NCBI GenBank assembly: GCA_002508495.1
Contig: DANA01000030.1
Span: 341 to 10,927 of the forward strand
Length of the DNA stretch: 10,587 nt
Origin: Methanoregula sp. UBA276
GTDB taxonomy: Archaea > Halobacteriota > Methanomicrobia > Methanomicrobiales > Methanospirillaceae
Reading direction: 5' to 3'
Position 1 is the first letter of the stretch. Every line of letters starts with the position of its first letter. Position numbers and translations under genes: made by a program. Of the stretch, positions 1 to 6,077 are shown one piece after another. The notes beneath the pieces are model-generated. The model saw only the letters and a program-made list of their open reading frames with translations, did not search any database and was not told where the DNA came from.

Positions 1-34
1 GCATCTTCCAGAACCCGAACTGTTTGTCGTTCAT
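1..34 (-). CDS. 5' end of a gene running off the left edge (first 11 codons)
   Basis: Reading leftwards from an ATG at 34-32, the frame is open to the window edge and gives MNDKQFGFWKM. No function can be assigned from 11 residues. The case for a real start is positional: a TATA-like box on the same strand (about 78-71) lies roughly 40 bases upstream, which predicts transcription starting near 45-50 and a short leader. No convincing Shine-Dalgarno precedes it (the leader reads TTCCTTCCC). A perfect inverted repeat at 49-68 lies between TATA box and start codon. The sequence to the left of the window would settle it. Confidence 0.4.
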   Translation of the reverse strand, partial: MNDKQFGFWKM

Positions 35-48
35 GGGAAGGAACATAC

Positions 49-78
49 GTAAATGTATTCACATTTACAATATAAAAC
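49..78 (-). promoter_or_regulatory. TATA box plus palindromic operator candidate for the left-edge gene
   Basis: On the minus strand a TTTATATTG element (about 79-71) is followed at once by a perfect inverted repeat, GTAAATGT-ATTC-ACATTTAC on the plus strand (49-68; 8-bp arms, 4-base spacer). The repeat would overlap the expected transcription start. In archaea a site downstream of the TATA box typically binds a repressor that blocks polymerase recruitment; here that is inference. It could also fold as an RNA hairpin at the very 5' end of the transcript. Confidence 0.45.
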
Positions 79-168
79 ATTCGGCCCGCGTTTTTTTGCC
101 ACCATGTGGATGGGAAAGCACGGGAAACCGGGTTTCGCCTTCGAAACACGGTTGGTATGTTCCTGGTT

Positions 169-186
169 CCCCCAAAAAAAGGGGGG
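169..186 (-). terminator. T-tract terminator after the alpha/beta hydrolase gene
   Basis: On the minus strand, about 30 bases past the hydrolase stop codon, six C, seven T and five G follow one another. The T7 tract (180-174) is a typical archaeal termination signal. The flanking C and G runs could pair with the T-tract as the loop, but the T-tract alone is enough for the call. Confidence 0.5.
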
Positions 187-214
187 ATTCCTGCCGATGA
201 TGCAACGCGGACGT

Positions 215-1036
215 CTACTCAGTTGGTGACCGGAGAAATTCCCGGACCGTACGGCTGAATGTCTCCGCGCACTGGTACTGCAATCCATGACCGGCACCCG
301 GAAAGACGGCAAGCCGTGCACCGGGGATCCGCCCGGCAAGAATGCGGGAGTTTTCCGGTGGAATAACCACATCTTCCGATCCGGTAACAACCAGCACCGG
401 GCACCGGATCTGCGGCAAACGGTCATACGATCCCGGCCAGCCAAAGAATGTCTCCGCCTGCCGTTCTGCAATCTCTTCGCTCGTGGTCTCGTACACGTCC
501 GGACAATAGCGTGCCGCATCATGCGCGGCGCGCCATTCCTCCGGAAAGAGGAGCGAGAACATCCGGTTGACGATATCTGCACCGGTCCCACTCTTGTCGG
601 CAAGCATGTCCCACACCTCCGGTTGCATGCGGATCATATGGCGTCCCCCGCAGGTACCGGCAACGATGATGAGTCGCGTTACCCGTCCCGGGTGGGCAAG
701 AACGAGCTCCAGGGCTATGGATGCACCCATCGAGAGGCCCAGCACATGTGCCTGGTCGATCCCGCATCCGTCCATCAGTGCAAGCGCATCCCGGGCAAAG
801 AGGGGGATGGAGAACGGTTCACCTGATGCAGATGAGTAGCCGGTTCCCCGGTTGTCGAAGATGATGATACGGAAGTGCCGGCCCAGCTGTTCGAGGACCG
901 GCGGGTTCCACGTGTCCATGGTCGACGCAAAACCGTTGATGAGGAGGAGCGGATACCCGCTCCCAATCTCCCGGTATGCAAGGGAGACCCCGTTCACATC
1001 TGCGACCTTCACGCACGTGTCCCGGGGCACGGCCAT
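215..1036 (-). CDS. Alpha/beta hydrolase (DNRG/GLSMG type)
   Basis: The 273-residue protein is a typical single-domain alpha/beta hydrolase, probably cytosolic because no signal peptide or membrane segment is seen. Motifs in order: oxyanion-hole region LLINGFAS (residues 31-38, with Asn-Gly where many relatives have His-Gly), DNRGTGYS (61-68), nucleophile elbow GLSMGAS with Ser102, catalytic acid in GSEDVVIP (Asp222), and catalytic His250 in GAGHG. It resembles the large family holding esterases, haloperoxidase-like enzymes and 3-oxoadipate enol-lactonases; the substrate cannot be read from sequence. The frame is open far upstream, but the ATG at 1036 is preferred because GGTGAGG lies directly before it and the upstream kinase ends at 1041. 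That Shine-Dalgarno contains the kinase TGA, so translation is probably coupled. A T7 tract follows the gene. Confidence 0.9.
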   Translation of the reverse strand: MAVPRDTCVKVADVNGVSLAYREIGSGYPLLLINGFASTMDTWNPPVLEQLGRHFRIIIFDNRGTGYSSASGEPFSIPLFARDALALMDGCGIDQAHVLGLSMGASIALELVLAHPGRVTRLIIVAGTCGGRHMIRMQPEVWDMLADKSGTGADIVNRMFSLLFPEEWRAAHDAARYCPDVYETTSEEIAERQAETFFGWPGSYDRLPQIRCPVLVVTGSEDVVIPPENSRILAGRIPGARLAVFPGAGHGLQYQCAETFSRTVREFLRSPTE

Positions 1037-1040
1037 TCCC

Positions 1041-2129
1041 TCACCCCGTCCCGTGCGCCCGCCATAATTCCGGCGGGACCGTAATCTCGAACACGACCCC
1101 GCTCCCGAAGGTCCCAATCTCCCGGATCGAGAGGCCGGTGATGCCCAAAACCTCGCGGATGAAAAAGAGGCCGAAACCGGTATTCTTCCCGTAGCCCTGG
1201 TCGAAGATCTTCTCCTTCTCGCCCGCCGGTATGCCGGTACCATTGTCACGGTAACGGATCCTGAGACTGCCATCAGGTGCAGTCTCGGTCTCCACCGCGA
1301 TGTCCCGGACCGTCTTCCCGTGACGGATGCTGTTGTCGATGAGGTTGGAGAAGACCCGGCCGAAGAGGGGGTCGGCATAGATCTCCCCCCCGGTACCGGG
1401 GAGGTGAACCTGCACCCCGCTTCGCCCGGCTGCCGGTGTTGCATCCCGGACACACTGGCGGAGGTCCTGCCACTGCGGGGAACAGACGCCCACGCTCTGG
1501 TAGTCCTTTGTGAAGAGGATCTGTTCCTTGATCCTGACGACCAGGTCGCGGATCTCAAAAACCAGTTCCCGGGACGGGTTGTCCGGATCTGTTGCAGCGA
1601 ACATATCACAGAGCCCGAGGATCCCGGTAACGCTGTTGAGGACGTCGTGACGGGTCACGCTGTTCATCATGTTCAGCTTCTGGTTTGTCAGGGCAAGTGC
1701 CTGTTCGAGCCGGATTTTCTCCGATATGTCAACGATGACCCCATGGATCCCTGCAATCTCCCGCTCACCGATTATTGGTGAGGCATAAATGATGGCCGGG
1801 ATCTCAATTCCGTTGTGGGCAACCAGCCCGCATTCGACATGCCCGCTCGTGACCTCCGTCATGAGCCGATCAAAGAACTGCGTGACTGCTGCATGGTTGG
1901 CCGGCCGGATGATGGAGAGAAAACTTCTCCGGTCTGGTGCCTGTTCGTCAAATGCGTACCCGGTGATCCCGATAGCATTCCAGTTAAAGAAGGTGAACTG
2001 CAGTTTTTCATCGATCTCGAATACGATCTGGGGGAGGAGATCGGCAAGGTCCTCGAACCGGGTTTTGGATCTTCGATTGGGATCCTGTTTTCCGGTTGAG
2101 TTGCGGGATGGATTCGGGGAAGTGGGCAT
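1041..2129 (-). CDS. Soluble PAS-domain sensor histidine kinase
   Basis: This 362-residue protein has one PAS domain (about 24-138, ending in the usual DISEKIRLEQAL linker) and a kinase core. The phospho-acceptor helix reads NSVTRHDVLN with His161. The ATPase domain has an N-box (NLIDNSIRH, Asn266), G1 box DNGTGIP (295-301), KIFDQGYG (307-314) and G2 box GFGLFFI (318-324), so all catalytic elements are present. No membrane segment is seen, so it should sense a cytosolic signal through PAS. No response regulator is encoded in the window, so its partner is unknown. It is a paralogue of the kinase-like protein at 7681-8994; both share IYADPL before the N-box and a FEITVP end. A TATA-like box about 30 bases upstream and the lack of a Shine-Dalgarno suggest a very short leader. 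It is the first gene of an operon with the hydrolase. Confidence 0.93.
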   Translation of the reverse strand: MPTSPNPSRNSTGKQDPNRRSKTRFEDLADLLPQIVFEIDEKLQFTFFNWNAIGITGYAFDEQAPDRRSFLSIIRPANHAAVTQFFDRLMTEVTSGHVECGLVAHNGIEIPAIIYASPIIGEREIAGIHGVIVDISEKIRLEQALALTNQKLNMMNSVTRHDVLNSVTGILGLCDMFAATDPDNPSRELVFEIRDLVVRIKEQILFTKDYQSVGVCSPQWQDLRQCVRDATPAAGRSGVQVHLPGTGGEIYADPLFGRVFSNLIDNSIRHGKTVRDIAVETETAPDGSLRIRYRDNGTGIPAGEKEKIFDQGYGKNTGFGLFFIREVLGITGLSIREIGTFGSGVVFEITVPPELWRAHGTG

Positions 2130-2158
2130 AGTATGGATAAAAATGGGATGCCCCCGTT

Positions 2159-2166
2159 CTTATATT
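2159..2166 (-). promoter_or_regulatory. TATA box of the kinase-hydrolase operon
   Basis: On the minus strand AATATAAG, preceded by purine-rich GGG (possible BRE), lies 30-37 bases upstream of the kinase ATG. A start about 25 bases downstream would leave a leader of under 10 bases, which fits the absence of a Shine-Dalgarno. Immediately upstream is ATTCC-N6-GGAAT (2164-2179), and further up an imperfect 18-bp dyad, GTGC.GG....CC.GCAC (2181-2198). Either could be a regulator site shared with the divergent gene, but this is speculative. Confidence 0.45.
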
Positions 2167-2263
2167 CCCTGCCTGGAATCGTGCAGGTTATCCAGCACAA
2201 TGGCGTCTCCCTAAAAAAGCGCGTCTCTCCCGATGGATCCATTTTCACCCCCTGCACCCCATG

Positions 2264-2270
2264 TTTATCT
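2264..2270 (+). promoter_or_regulatory. TATA-like box of the RibD_C-family gene
   Basis: TTTATCT lies about 25 bases before the ATG at 2293 and 35 before the ATG at 2302. It predicts a start near 2291-2293, so the mRNA is leaderless or carries about 9 bases of leader. No clear Shine-Dalgarno is seen. The 163-bp divergent region 2130-2292 contains no other gene that I can support. Confidence 0.4.
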
Positions 2271-2301
2271 GGGTATTTGCCGAACCTGATGAATGATTAT
2301 C

Positions 2302-3000
2302 ATGGTTCCGCAGGTCATCATTCACAATGCCATCACTCTCGATGGCCGGATAACCGGCTTTCCCGCCGATCTTGAAACCTATTACGGGCTTGCCGCCCGG
2401 TGGGATGCTGGCGCGATCCTCTTTGGGAGCGAAACGGTCCTTGCCGCGGTGCGGGAGAACCCGGAACTCGAAGTCCCCCCTGATCACGAGGAGATGTTCT
2501 GTCCTGCTGAGGGTGCGCCCGATGCCCGCCCGCTCCTTGTCATTGCCGACAGCCGGGGGAAGGTCCGGTGCTGGGATGCCATCCGGAAGTGGCCGTACAT
2601 GCGGGATGTACTTGCGCTCTGCTCGGAATCAACGCCGCAGGAGTACCTCGACTACCTTGCGAAGGAGAAGATCCGGACGATCATCGCCGGCAGAGACCGG
2701 ATCGACATGCGGGCCGGTATGGATGCACTACAGGCAAAGCACGGTGTTGCAACCATCCGGGTTGACAGCGGGGGCACGCTCAACAGTGTCATGCTCGCGA
2801 CCGGTCTCGTCACCGAGGTGAGTGTGCTCATCCACCCGTTCCTTGCCGGCGGGAGGCCCGGCCCGGGCGTCTTTGACCCGGAGAAGGCGGGGCTTTTGGG
2901 GTTCCAGGTTTCCCTGAAACTGAAGAGTCACGAGGTACTGGCCGGCGGTCTCATCTGGGCACGATACACCCCGCTCCCCGAAAACCAATCTTTGGCATGA
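2302..3000 (+). CDS. RibD C-terminal-domain reductase (riboflavin/dihydrofolate-reductase-like)
   Basis: The roughly 232-residue cytosolic protein has the RibD_C / bacterial DHFR-like fold pattern. An N-terminal strand with VIIHNAITLDGRI corresponds to the family V.N.A.SLDGKI. GAILFGSETVLA matches the helix that follows. A nucleotide-binding region IRTIIAGRDRIDM is followed by DSGGTLNSVMLATGLVTEV, corresponding to the family EGGGTLN..LL..GLVDE. It ends with HPFLAGG. Known members include archaeal diaminohydroxyphosphoribosylaminopyrimidine-type reductase (riboflavin pathway, NADPH-dependent), but the usual LADDP(S/R)LT segment is not recognisable (here AAVRENPELEV), so this exact role is unproven. 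An in-frame ATG at 2293 would add MII; 2302 is preferred because relatives begin about four residues before the first strand. It is convergent with the lipoprotein gene. Confidence 0.75.
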   Translation: MVPQVIIHNAITLDGRITGFPADLETYYGLAARWDAGAILFGSETVLAAVRENPELEVPPDHEEMFCPAEGAPDARPLLVIADSRGKVRCWDAIRKWPYMRDVLALCSESTPQEYLDYLAKEKIRTIIAGRDRIDMRAGMDALQAKHGVATIRVDSGGTLNSVMLATGLVTEVSVLIHPFLAGGRPGPGVFDPEKAGLLGFQVSLKLKSHEVLAGGLIWARYTPLPENQSLA

Positions 3001-3019
3001 ATGAGCCGGGGAGGTACCT

Positions 3020-3028
3020 AAAAAAAAA
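3020..3028 (-). terminator. T9 terminator of the lipoprotein gene
   Basis: Nine A on the plus strand, hence T9 on the minus strand, begin about ten bases beyond the lipoprotein stop codon at 3041-3039, in the short convergent gap between it and the RibD_C-family gene. This is a typical archaeal T-tract; no strong stem-loop precedes it. Confidence 0.55.
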
Positions 3029-3038
3029 GAGCTGCTTC

Positions 3039-3614
3039 TTATCCCCAGCCATTGAGTTCGGTGACCACCGAGCCGTCGGCAGTACCGCTTGCCATCTTAA
3101 GGACGGGCTTACCCGCTGCAAACCAGTAGGTGGCAGTCACTCCTTCGGAGGTCAGCGTGTACTTATCCGCAACAAATGTGCCGGCGCCGACGGTAATGGT
3201 CTCTGTTCCGGTCTTGACAAGGTTGATATCCGTTCCGACATCATTGGGGTCACTCTGGGTTCCTTCACTTCCCGTGCTGCTGCAATCGAATTCGGTGGGC
3301 ATCCCAGCCATCATTTCAGCATCTGCACCCTCGAACCGCATGGTGCATTTTCCCGCTTTTGTCCACTTCATGTAGATGCTCATCTGCTCTCCGCCGCTGT
3401 TGCTGGTTGTCTTGTATTCAACCCAGTTATAGTTGGCACCGAAGAGATCTGCGGCGCTTGCAGATCCTGACTGGCTCCCGCCGCTGCTGGCAGCACCGCC
3501 CGGCTGGGCTGCTCCTGCTGCCGGCTCACTTGGAGCAGATCCGGTGCACCCTGCCACTGCAACCGCAATTACGACAAGCATGACTGCGAAAAGTCTGGTT
3601 TTTGTCCACTTCAT
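3039..3614 (-). CDS. Predicted surface lipoprotein with Gly/Ser/Ala-rich linker
   Basis: The 191-residue protein starts with a signal peptide (MKWTKTR, hydrophobic core 8-21) and a lipobox VAGC with the lipidated Cys23. A low-complexity Ala/Gly/Ser/Pro/Gln linker (about 24-55) separates it from an exported domain (about 56-191). That domain carries ITVGAGTFVADKYT and a following ATYWFAAGKPVLKM, reminiscent of the beta-rich G(T/S)F.a..Y...YW.a.g...vk pattern of small exported proteins; no enzymatic motif is seen. Two cysteines (90 and 111) could form a disulphide. The start at 3614 is backed by TGAGGT (3626-3621) seven bases upstream. The start sequence is duplicated inside the gene: 16 identical bases encode MKWTK at residues 1-5 and 82-86. 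Function unknown; likely anchored on the outer face of the cell membrane. Confidence 0.85.
   Translation of the reverse strand: MKWTKTRLFAVMLVVIAVAVAGCTGSAPSEPAAGAAQPGGAASSGGSQSGSASAADLFGANYNWVEYKTTSNSGGEQMSIYMKWTKAGKCTMRFEGADAEMMAGMPTEFDCSSTGSEGTQSDPNDVGTDINLVKTGTETITVGAGTFVADKYTLTSEGVTATYWFAAGKPVLKMASGTADGSVVTELNGWG
3357..3372 (-). repeat. 16-bp direct repeat, internal copy (encodes MKWTK)
   Basis: The plus-strand sequence TTTTGTCCACTTCATG is identical to 3600-3615. It codes for residues 82-86 of the lipoprotein, while the other copy spans its start codon and first residues. Both copies are in the same reading frame, 243 bases apart. Either chance plus shared codon use or a small duplication could explain it. 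Confidence 0.8.
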
Positions 3615-3615
3615 G
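3600..3615 (-). repeat. 16-bp direct repeat, copy at the lipoprotein start
   Basis: Identical to 3357-3372; it covers the ATG (3614-3612) and codons 2-5 (KWTK) of the lipoprotein gene. Recombination between the copies would delete an in-frame 243-bp segment holding the signal peptide, lipobox and linker. Confidence 0.8.
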
Positions 3616-3688
3616 CAATAACCTCATTCACTGTTTTTGTCCCAACCGGATCCGGAAAGCACCTGCGGCCCGGCCCCGGAGTACAGGC

Positions 3689-3713
3689 TAATAGGTATTC
3701 CCCTATTAAAAAT
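3689..3713 (-). promoter_or_regulatory. TATA-like box and overlapping palindrome upstream of the lipoprotein gene
   Basis: On the minus strand ATTTTTAAT (3713-3705) is a plausible TATA box about 95 bases before the lipoprotein ATG, giving a leader of about 65-70 bases. A perfect inverted repeat TAATAGG-TATTCC-CCTATTA (3689-3708; 7-bp arms, 6-base spacer) overlaps its downstream edge, a position suited to a repressor. Whether anything binds it is not known. Confidence 0.4.
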
Positions 3714-3862
3714 CTACGGAATTGAATTCAGTCACTGGTTGCCCGGAAAGATGGATTCCGGCATTTTGTGCCAGATCACCCCTACCATCCCCGCAACGCT
3801 GCTGGCAACGACCGGGTCCGGAAAATTCCCCCGCCCGTATCATGGCCGGGCAATTACCAACA

Positions 3863-3869
3863 TTTATTT
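3863..3869 (+). promoter_or_regulatory. TATA box of the second lipoprotein gene
   Basis: TTTATTT is centred 28 bases before the ATG at 3894, which predicts transcription starting at or within a few bases of the start codon (leaderless mRNA). No Shine-Dalgarno precedes the ATG, which agrees. The rest of the divergent region 3615-3862 holds no gene I can support. Confidence 0.5.
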
Positions 3870-3893
3870 CGTTCTCACGCCCACACCCCCTTT

Positions 3894-4307
3894 ATGAAAC
3901 ACGCGTCCATCGCCTGCCTTTTCTGTATCCTTTTTCTGGTCTTCACCGGTGGTTGTACACAACCCGCAGAAACTGCCCCGGTAACTCCCGTCGTCCAGGT
4001 AACTGCCTCCCCGGAACCTGTCACGGTGCCATCCGACACCCAGCGCTCGCTGAATTTCACCGTCACAAAAACGGATACATCCGTCACCATCACGTATGAG
4101 GGCGGGGCCGATGCAGCGGATCTTACCGCGCTCAAAATACGGATCGACAACCAGGACTCTTCGGATATTGAGCGGGTGTTCCTCGATCCCGTTCCCGGTA
4201 CGCCCTACCAGTTCACGTACATGGGCCTGGCAGATCCCGTTACTGCAAACATCATCGGTACCTGGAAAGACGGGTACCAGCAGACCGTGCTCCTTTATTA
4301 TTTCTGA
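3894..4307 (+). CDS. Small predicted lipoprotein, function unknown
   Basis: The 137-residue product begins MKHASIACLFCILFLVFTGGC: a short basic start, a hydrophobic core and a lipobox TGGC with Cys21 as the lipidation site. A Thr/Pro/Val-rich linker (about 22-46) leads to a small domain of about 90 residues with alternating hydrophobic residues (LNFTVTKTDTSVTITYEGG, then a VTANIIGTWKDG.QQTVLLYYF end), which suggests a beta-sandwich-like exported domain. No catalytic motif is recognised. The frame is open upstream to about 3768, but the ATG at 3894 is chosen because the signal peptide starts there and a TATA box fits a leaderless transcript. A T7 tract follows. It is divergent from the other lipoprotein and not obviously similar to it beyond the anchor. 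Confidence 0.8.
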   Translation: MKHASIACLFCILFLVFTGGCTQPAETAPVTPVVQVTASPEPVTVPSDTQRSLNFTVTKTDTSVTITYEGGADAADLTALKIRIDNQDSSDIERVFLDPVPGTPYQFTYMGLADPVTANIIGTWKDGYQQTVLLYYF

Positions 4308-4321
4308 GTTTCACCTGCTCC

Positions 4322-4328
4322 TTTTTTT
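4322..4328 (+). terminator. T7 tract after the second lipoprotein gene
   Basis: Seven T begin 15 bases past the TGA at 4305-4307, as expected of an archaeal T-tract terminator. No stable stem precedes it. The next gene has its own TATA-like box, which supports separate transcription. Confidence 0.5.
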
Positions 4329-4380
4329 ATATCTCCTCGTTCCTTCCCTCACCCCATCAGTCGTGACTGCACCCTCATCC

Positions 4381-4389
4381 TTTATTATC
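4381..4389 (+). promoter_or_regulatory. TATA box of the HSL-type esterase gene
   Basis: TTTATTATC is centred about 28 bases before the ATG at 4413. This again predicts a leaderless or near-leaderless transcript, and no Shine-Dalgarno is present (upstream reads CCCTCTCT). Confidence 0.45.
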
Positions 4390-4412
4390 TCACGTCACCC
4401 AACCCTCTCTTG

Positions 4413-5318
4413 ATGATCCATTTCGCTCCGGAGGATCTTCTTACCCTCTTAAAGAAGAACTCCCCGGACCCGTCTCTTCCCATACCCGCCCTGCGGGAAT
4501 CGTTTTCGGATCTGTATACCGGGATGCAGCAGGAGACGCTCTCTGCAGGTGATTACCGGATCGACACGGTGCCCCTGCGGGACGGGGCTTGTGGTCATTG
4601 GATCACCCTGCCGGGCGTTCTGCAGGATCGCGTCGTCCTCTTCTTCCATGGCGGAGGTTTCACGCGTGGTTCAACAGCCGACCACCTCGGCCTCTGCGTG
4701 CGGCTGGCGAAGGCAGCGGAAGCGCTCGTCTTCTCGGTGGACTACCGTCTTGCCCCGGAGCACCCCTTCCCGGCCGCGCTGCAGGACGCCGTTGCTGCCT
4801 GGCGGTACCTTATCTCCCGCGGGTACCCGCAGCACCATATCCTCCCTACAGGTATATCGGCCGGGGGAAACCTCGTCCTCGGGATGCTCCTCTCGCTCCG
4901 GGACGAACGCATCCCCCTCCCTGCCGGTGCCATCTGCATGTCCCCGGTTGTCGATCTCCTTTTTCCGGGGGAATCGGTTGAGAAGAACGCAGGCCGCGAT
5001 TCGATCACGGCTGAACGCCTCCGCTCCGTCCGGAAGGATTATCTTGGCGGGCGGGATCCATCCCTTCCCTTGGCATCCCCGACCCGGGCCCGGCTCGCGG
5101 GCCTCCCGCGGCTCTATATCCAGGCCGGTACCCATGAACTCCTCTTATCCGACATCGGGATGTTTGCTGACCGGGCCCGCTGGGCGGGTGTTCCGGTCAA
5201 GGTCGAACTCTGGGAGGGCATGTTCCATGGCTGGCAGGTCTTTTCGGATCATCTGTACGAAGGGCAGGAGGCGGTCGGGCAGGCCGGCGCATTTGCCCGG
5301 AACATCATTGATCGCTGA
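4413..5318 (+). CDS. Alpha/beta hydrolase of the hormone-sensitive-lipase (HSL) family
   Basis: The 301-residue enzyme shows the HSL-family signature: oxyanion motif HGGGF (79-83), DYRLAPEHPFPAA (110-122), and nucleophile elbow GISAGG with Ser149 (147-152). The catalytic acid is probably Glu242 in GTHELLLSD; His241 sits beside it where many relatives have Asp. Catalytic His272 lies in GMFHGW. Family members are carboxylesterases and lactone hydrolases acting on short acyl esters; the native substrate here is unknown. No signal peptide or membrane segment is seen, so it should be cytosolic, with a short N-terminal cap of about 65 residues. A TTG directly before the ATG is also in frame; the ATG is preferred. 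No T-tract separates it from the secreted-protein gene 76 bp downstream, so the two could share a transcript. Confidence 0.92.
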   Translation: MIHFAPEDLLTLLKKNSPDPSLPIPALRESFSDLYTGMQQETLSAGDYRIDTVPLRDGACGHWITLPGVLQDRVVLFFHGGGFTRGSTADHLGLCVRLAKAAEALVFSVDYRLAPEHPFPAALQDAVAAWRYLISRGYPQHHILPTGISAGGNLVLGMLLSLRDERIPLPAGAICMSPVVDLLFPGESVEKNAGRDSITAERLRSVRKDYLGGRDPSLPLASPTRARLAGLPRLYIQAGTHELLLSDIGMFADRARWAGVPVKVELWEGMFHGWQVFSDHLYEGQEAVGQAGAFARNIIDR

Positions 5319-5394
5319 TTCGATCTCCTCCTGTACATCCTGACCGACACCTCTTTGTATCACCTCATCAAACATCAGCCGGTGAGATGAATGT

Positions 5395-6030
5395 ATGGCG
5401 CGTCCGGTATTCCGTCCTGCACTGATTATTCTCCTTCTGCTCTCACTCGTCCCTGCTGTATCAGCGACGATTGTCCTTTCCGATGTGGCGTTCACCCCGA
5501 ACCCCCCGCTTGAACCGGGGAAGTCCCTTGACGTTGTCGCACGCAACGCAATCATCCCCTCGGGTTCCACAACATTCGCCCCGGGCCACCAGCTTCAGAT
5601 GCAGACCGGCATGGATGAGGCAAAATGGGCGATTCAGGTCACGCTGGACGGCAGGAATGCGGCATACCTGGCAAAATCCGGCAGCGTAGCTTTTGTGAAC
5701 GGTGGACTATTGTCGTATTCCACGAACCACGATGTCGGCATGGTCGTAACCATCGACGGGATCGTGCCTTCCGGTACGGCCGGTACCCTCATGGTGCTGC
5801 AGGTTGACGAGATCGACAATTCCGGGCGGATTGTGCCGGGCAGCACCCTCACGATACGCCAGCCGGTTGCCGCGCAAACCCCGGCCGGTCTCCTGTCAGC
5901 TGTCCCGACCCTCACGCCCTCGCGGGCCCCCGCGGAAACGCCGCCCATGAGGGCACCCGGCTTTGGCACGGCATCCGGAACACTCTCGTGTATCCTTGCC
6001 GCGGCCTTCCTGCTGCGTTTTCGGGCCTGA
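5395..6030 (+). CDS. Secreted protein with PGF-CTERM-type C-terminal sorting signal
   Basis: The 211-residue protein has a Sec signal peptide (about 1-24, with AVSA before the likely cleavage site), an extracellular domain (about 25-160) without recognised catalytic motifs, and a Pro/Thr/Ser-rich spacer (about 161-187). The C-terminus is APGFG (187-191), a hydrophobic helix (about 192-207) and Arg-rich RFRA. That tripartite end matches the PGF-CTERM signal handled by archaeosortase A in euryarchaea, which replaces the helix with a lipid anchor; it implies the protein is displayed on the cell surface. The domain resembles proteins annotated in methanogens only as hypothetical. GGTGAG at 5381-5386, eight bases before the ATG at 5395, fixes the start; an out-of-frame ATG lies at 5391. 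A T7 tract follows the stop. Confidence 0.85.
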   Translation: MARPVFRPALIILLLLSLVPAVSATIVLSDVAFTPNPPLEPGKSLDVVARNAIIPSGSTTFAPGHQLQMQTGMDEAKWAIQVTLDGRNAAYLAKSGSVAFVNGGLLSYSTNHDVGMVVTIDGIVPSGTAGTLMVLQVDEIDNSGRIVPGSTLTIRQPVAAQTPAGLLSAVPTLTPSRAPAETPPMRAPGFGTASGTLSCILAAAFLLRFRA

Positions 6031-6034
6031 TATC

Positions 6035-6041
6035 TTTTTTT
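6035..6041 (+). terminator. T7 tract after the PGF-CTERM gene
   Basis: Seven T begin four bases after the TGA at 6028-6030. It is a good archaeal T-tract candidate, but the next gene begins only 37 bases later without a clear TATA box, so read-through is possible. Confidence 0.45.
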
Positions 6042-6077
6042 GTCAGTACATGAAACTTCTGCATGAGGATATGAACC

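Noticed and set aside
31..603. 190-codon minus-strand open frame with Arg-rich product
   Set aside because: It overlaps the well-supported alpha/beta hydrolase in another frame, has biased low-complexity Arg/Ser composition and no ribosome-binding site; it is a high-GC shadow.
2043..2090. Inframe stop or frameshift in the sensor kinase N-terminus
   Set aside because: The reading frame is continuous from 2129 to 1041 and PAS and kinase motifs follow in order, so no break is present.
3637..3897. 86-codon plus-strand frame in the divergent lipoprotein region
   Set aside because: It has no ATG start or ribosome-binding site, runs across both promoters and lacks a recognisable composition.
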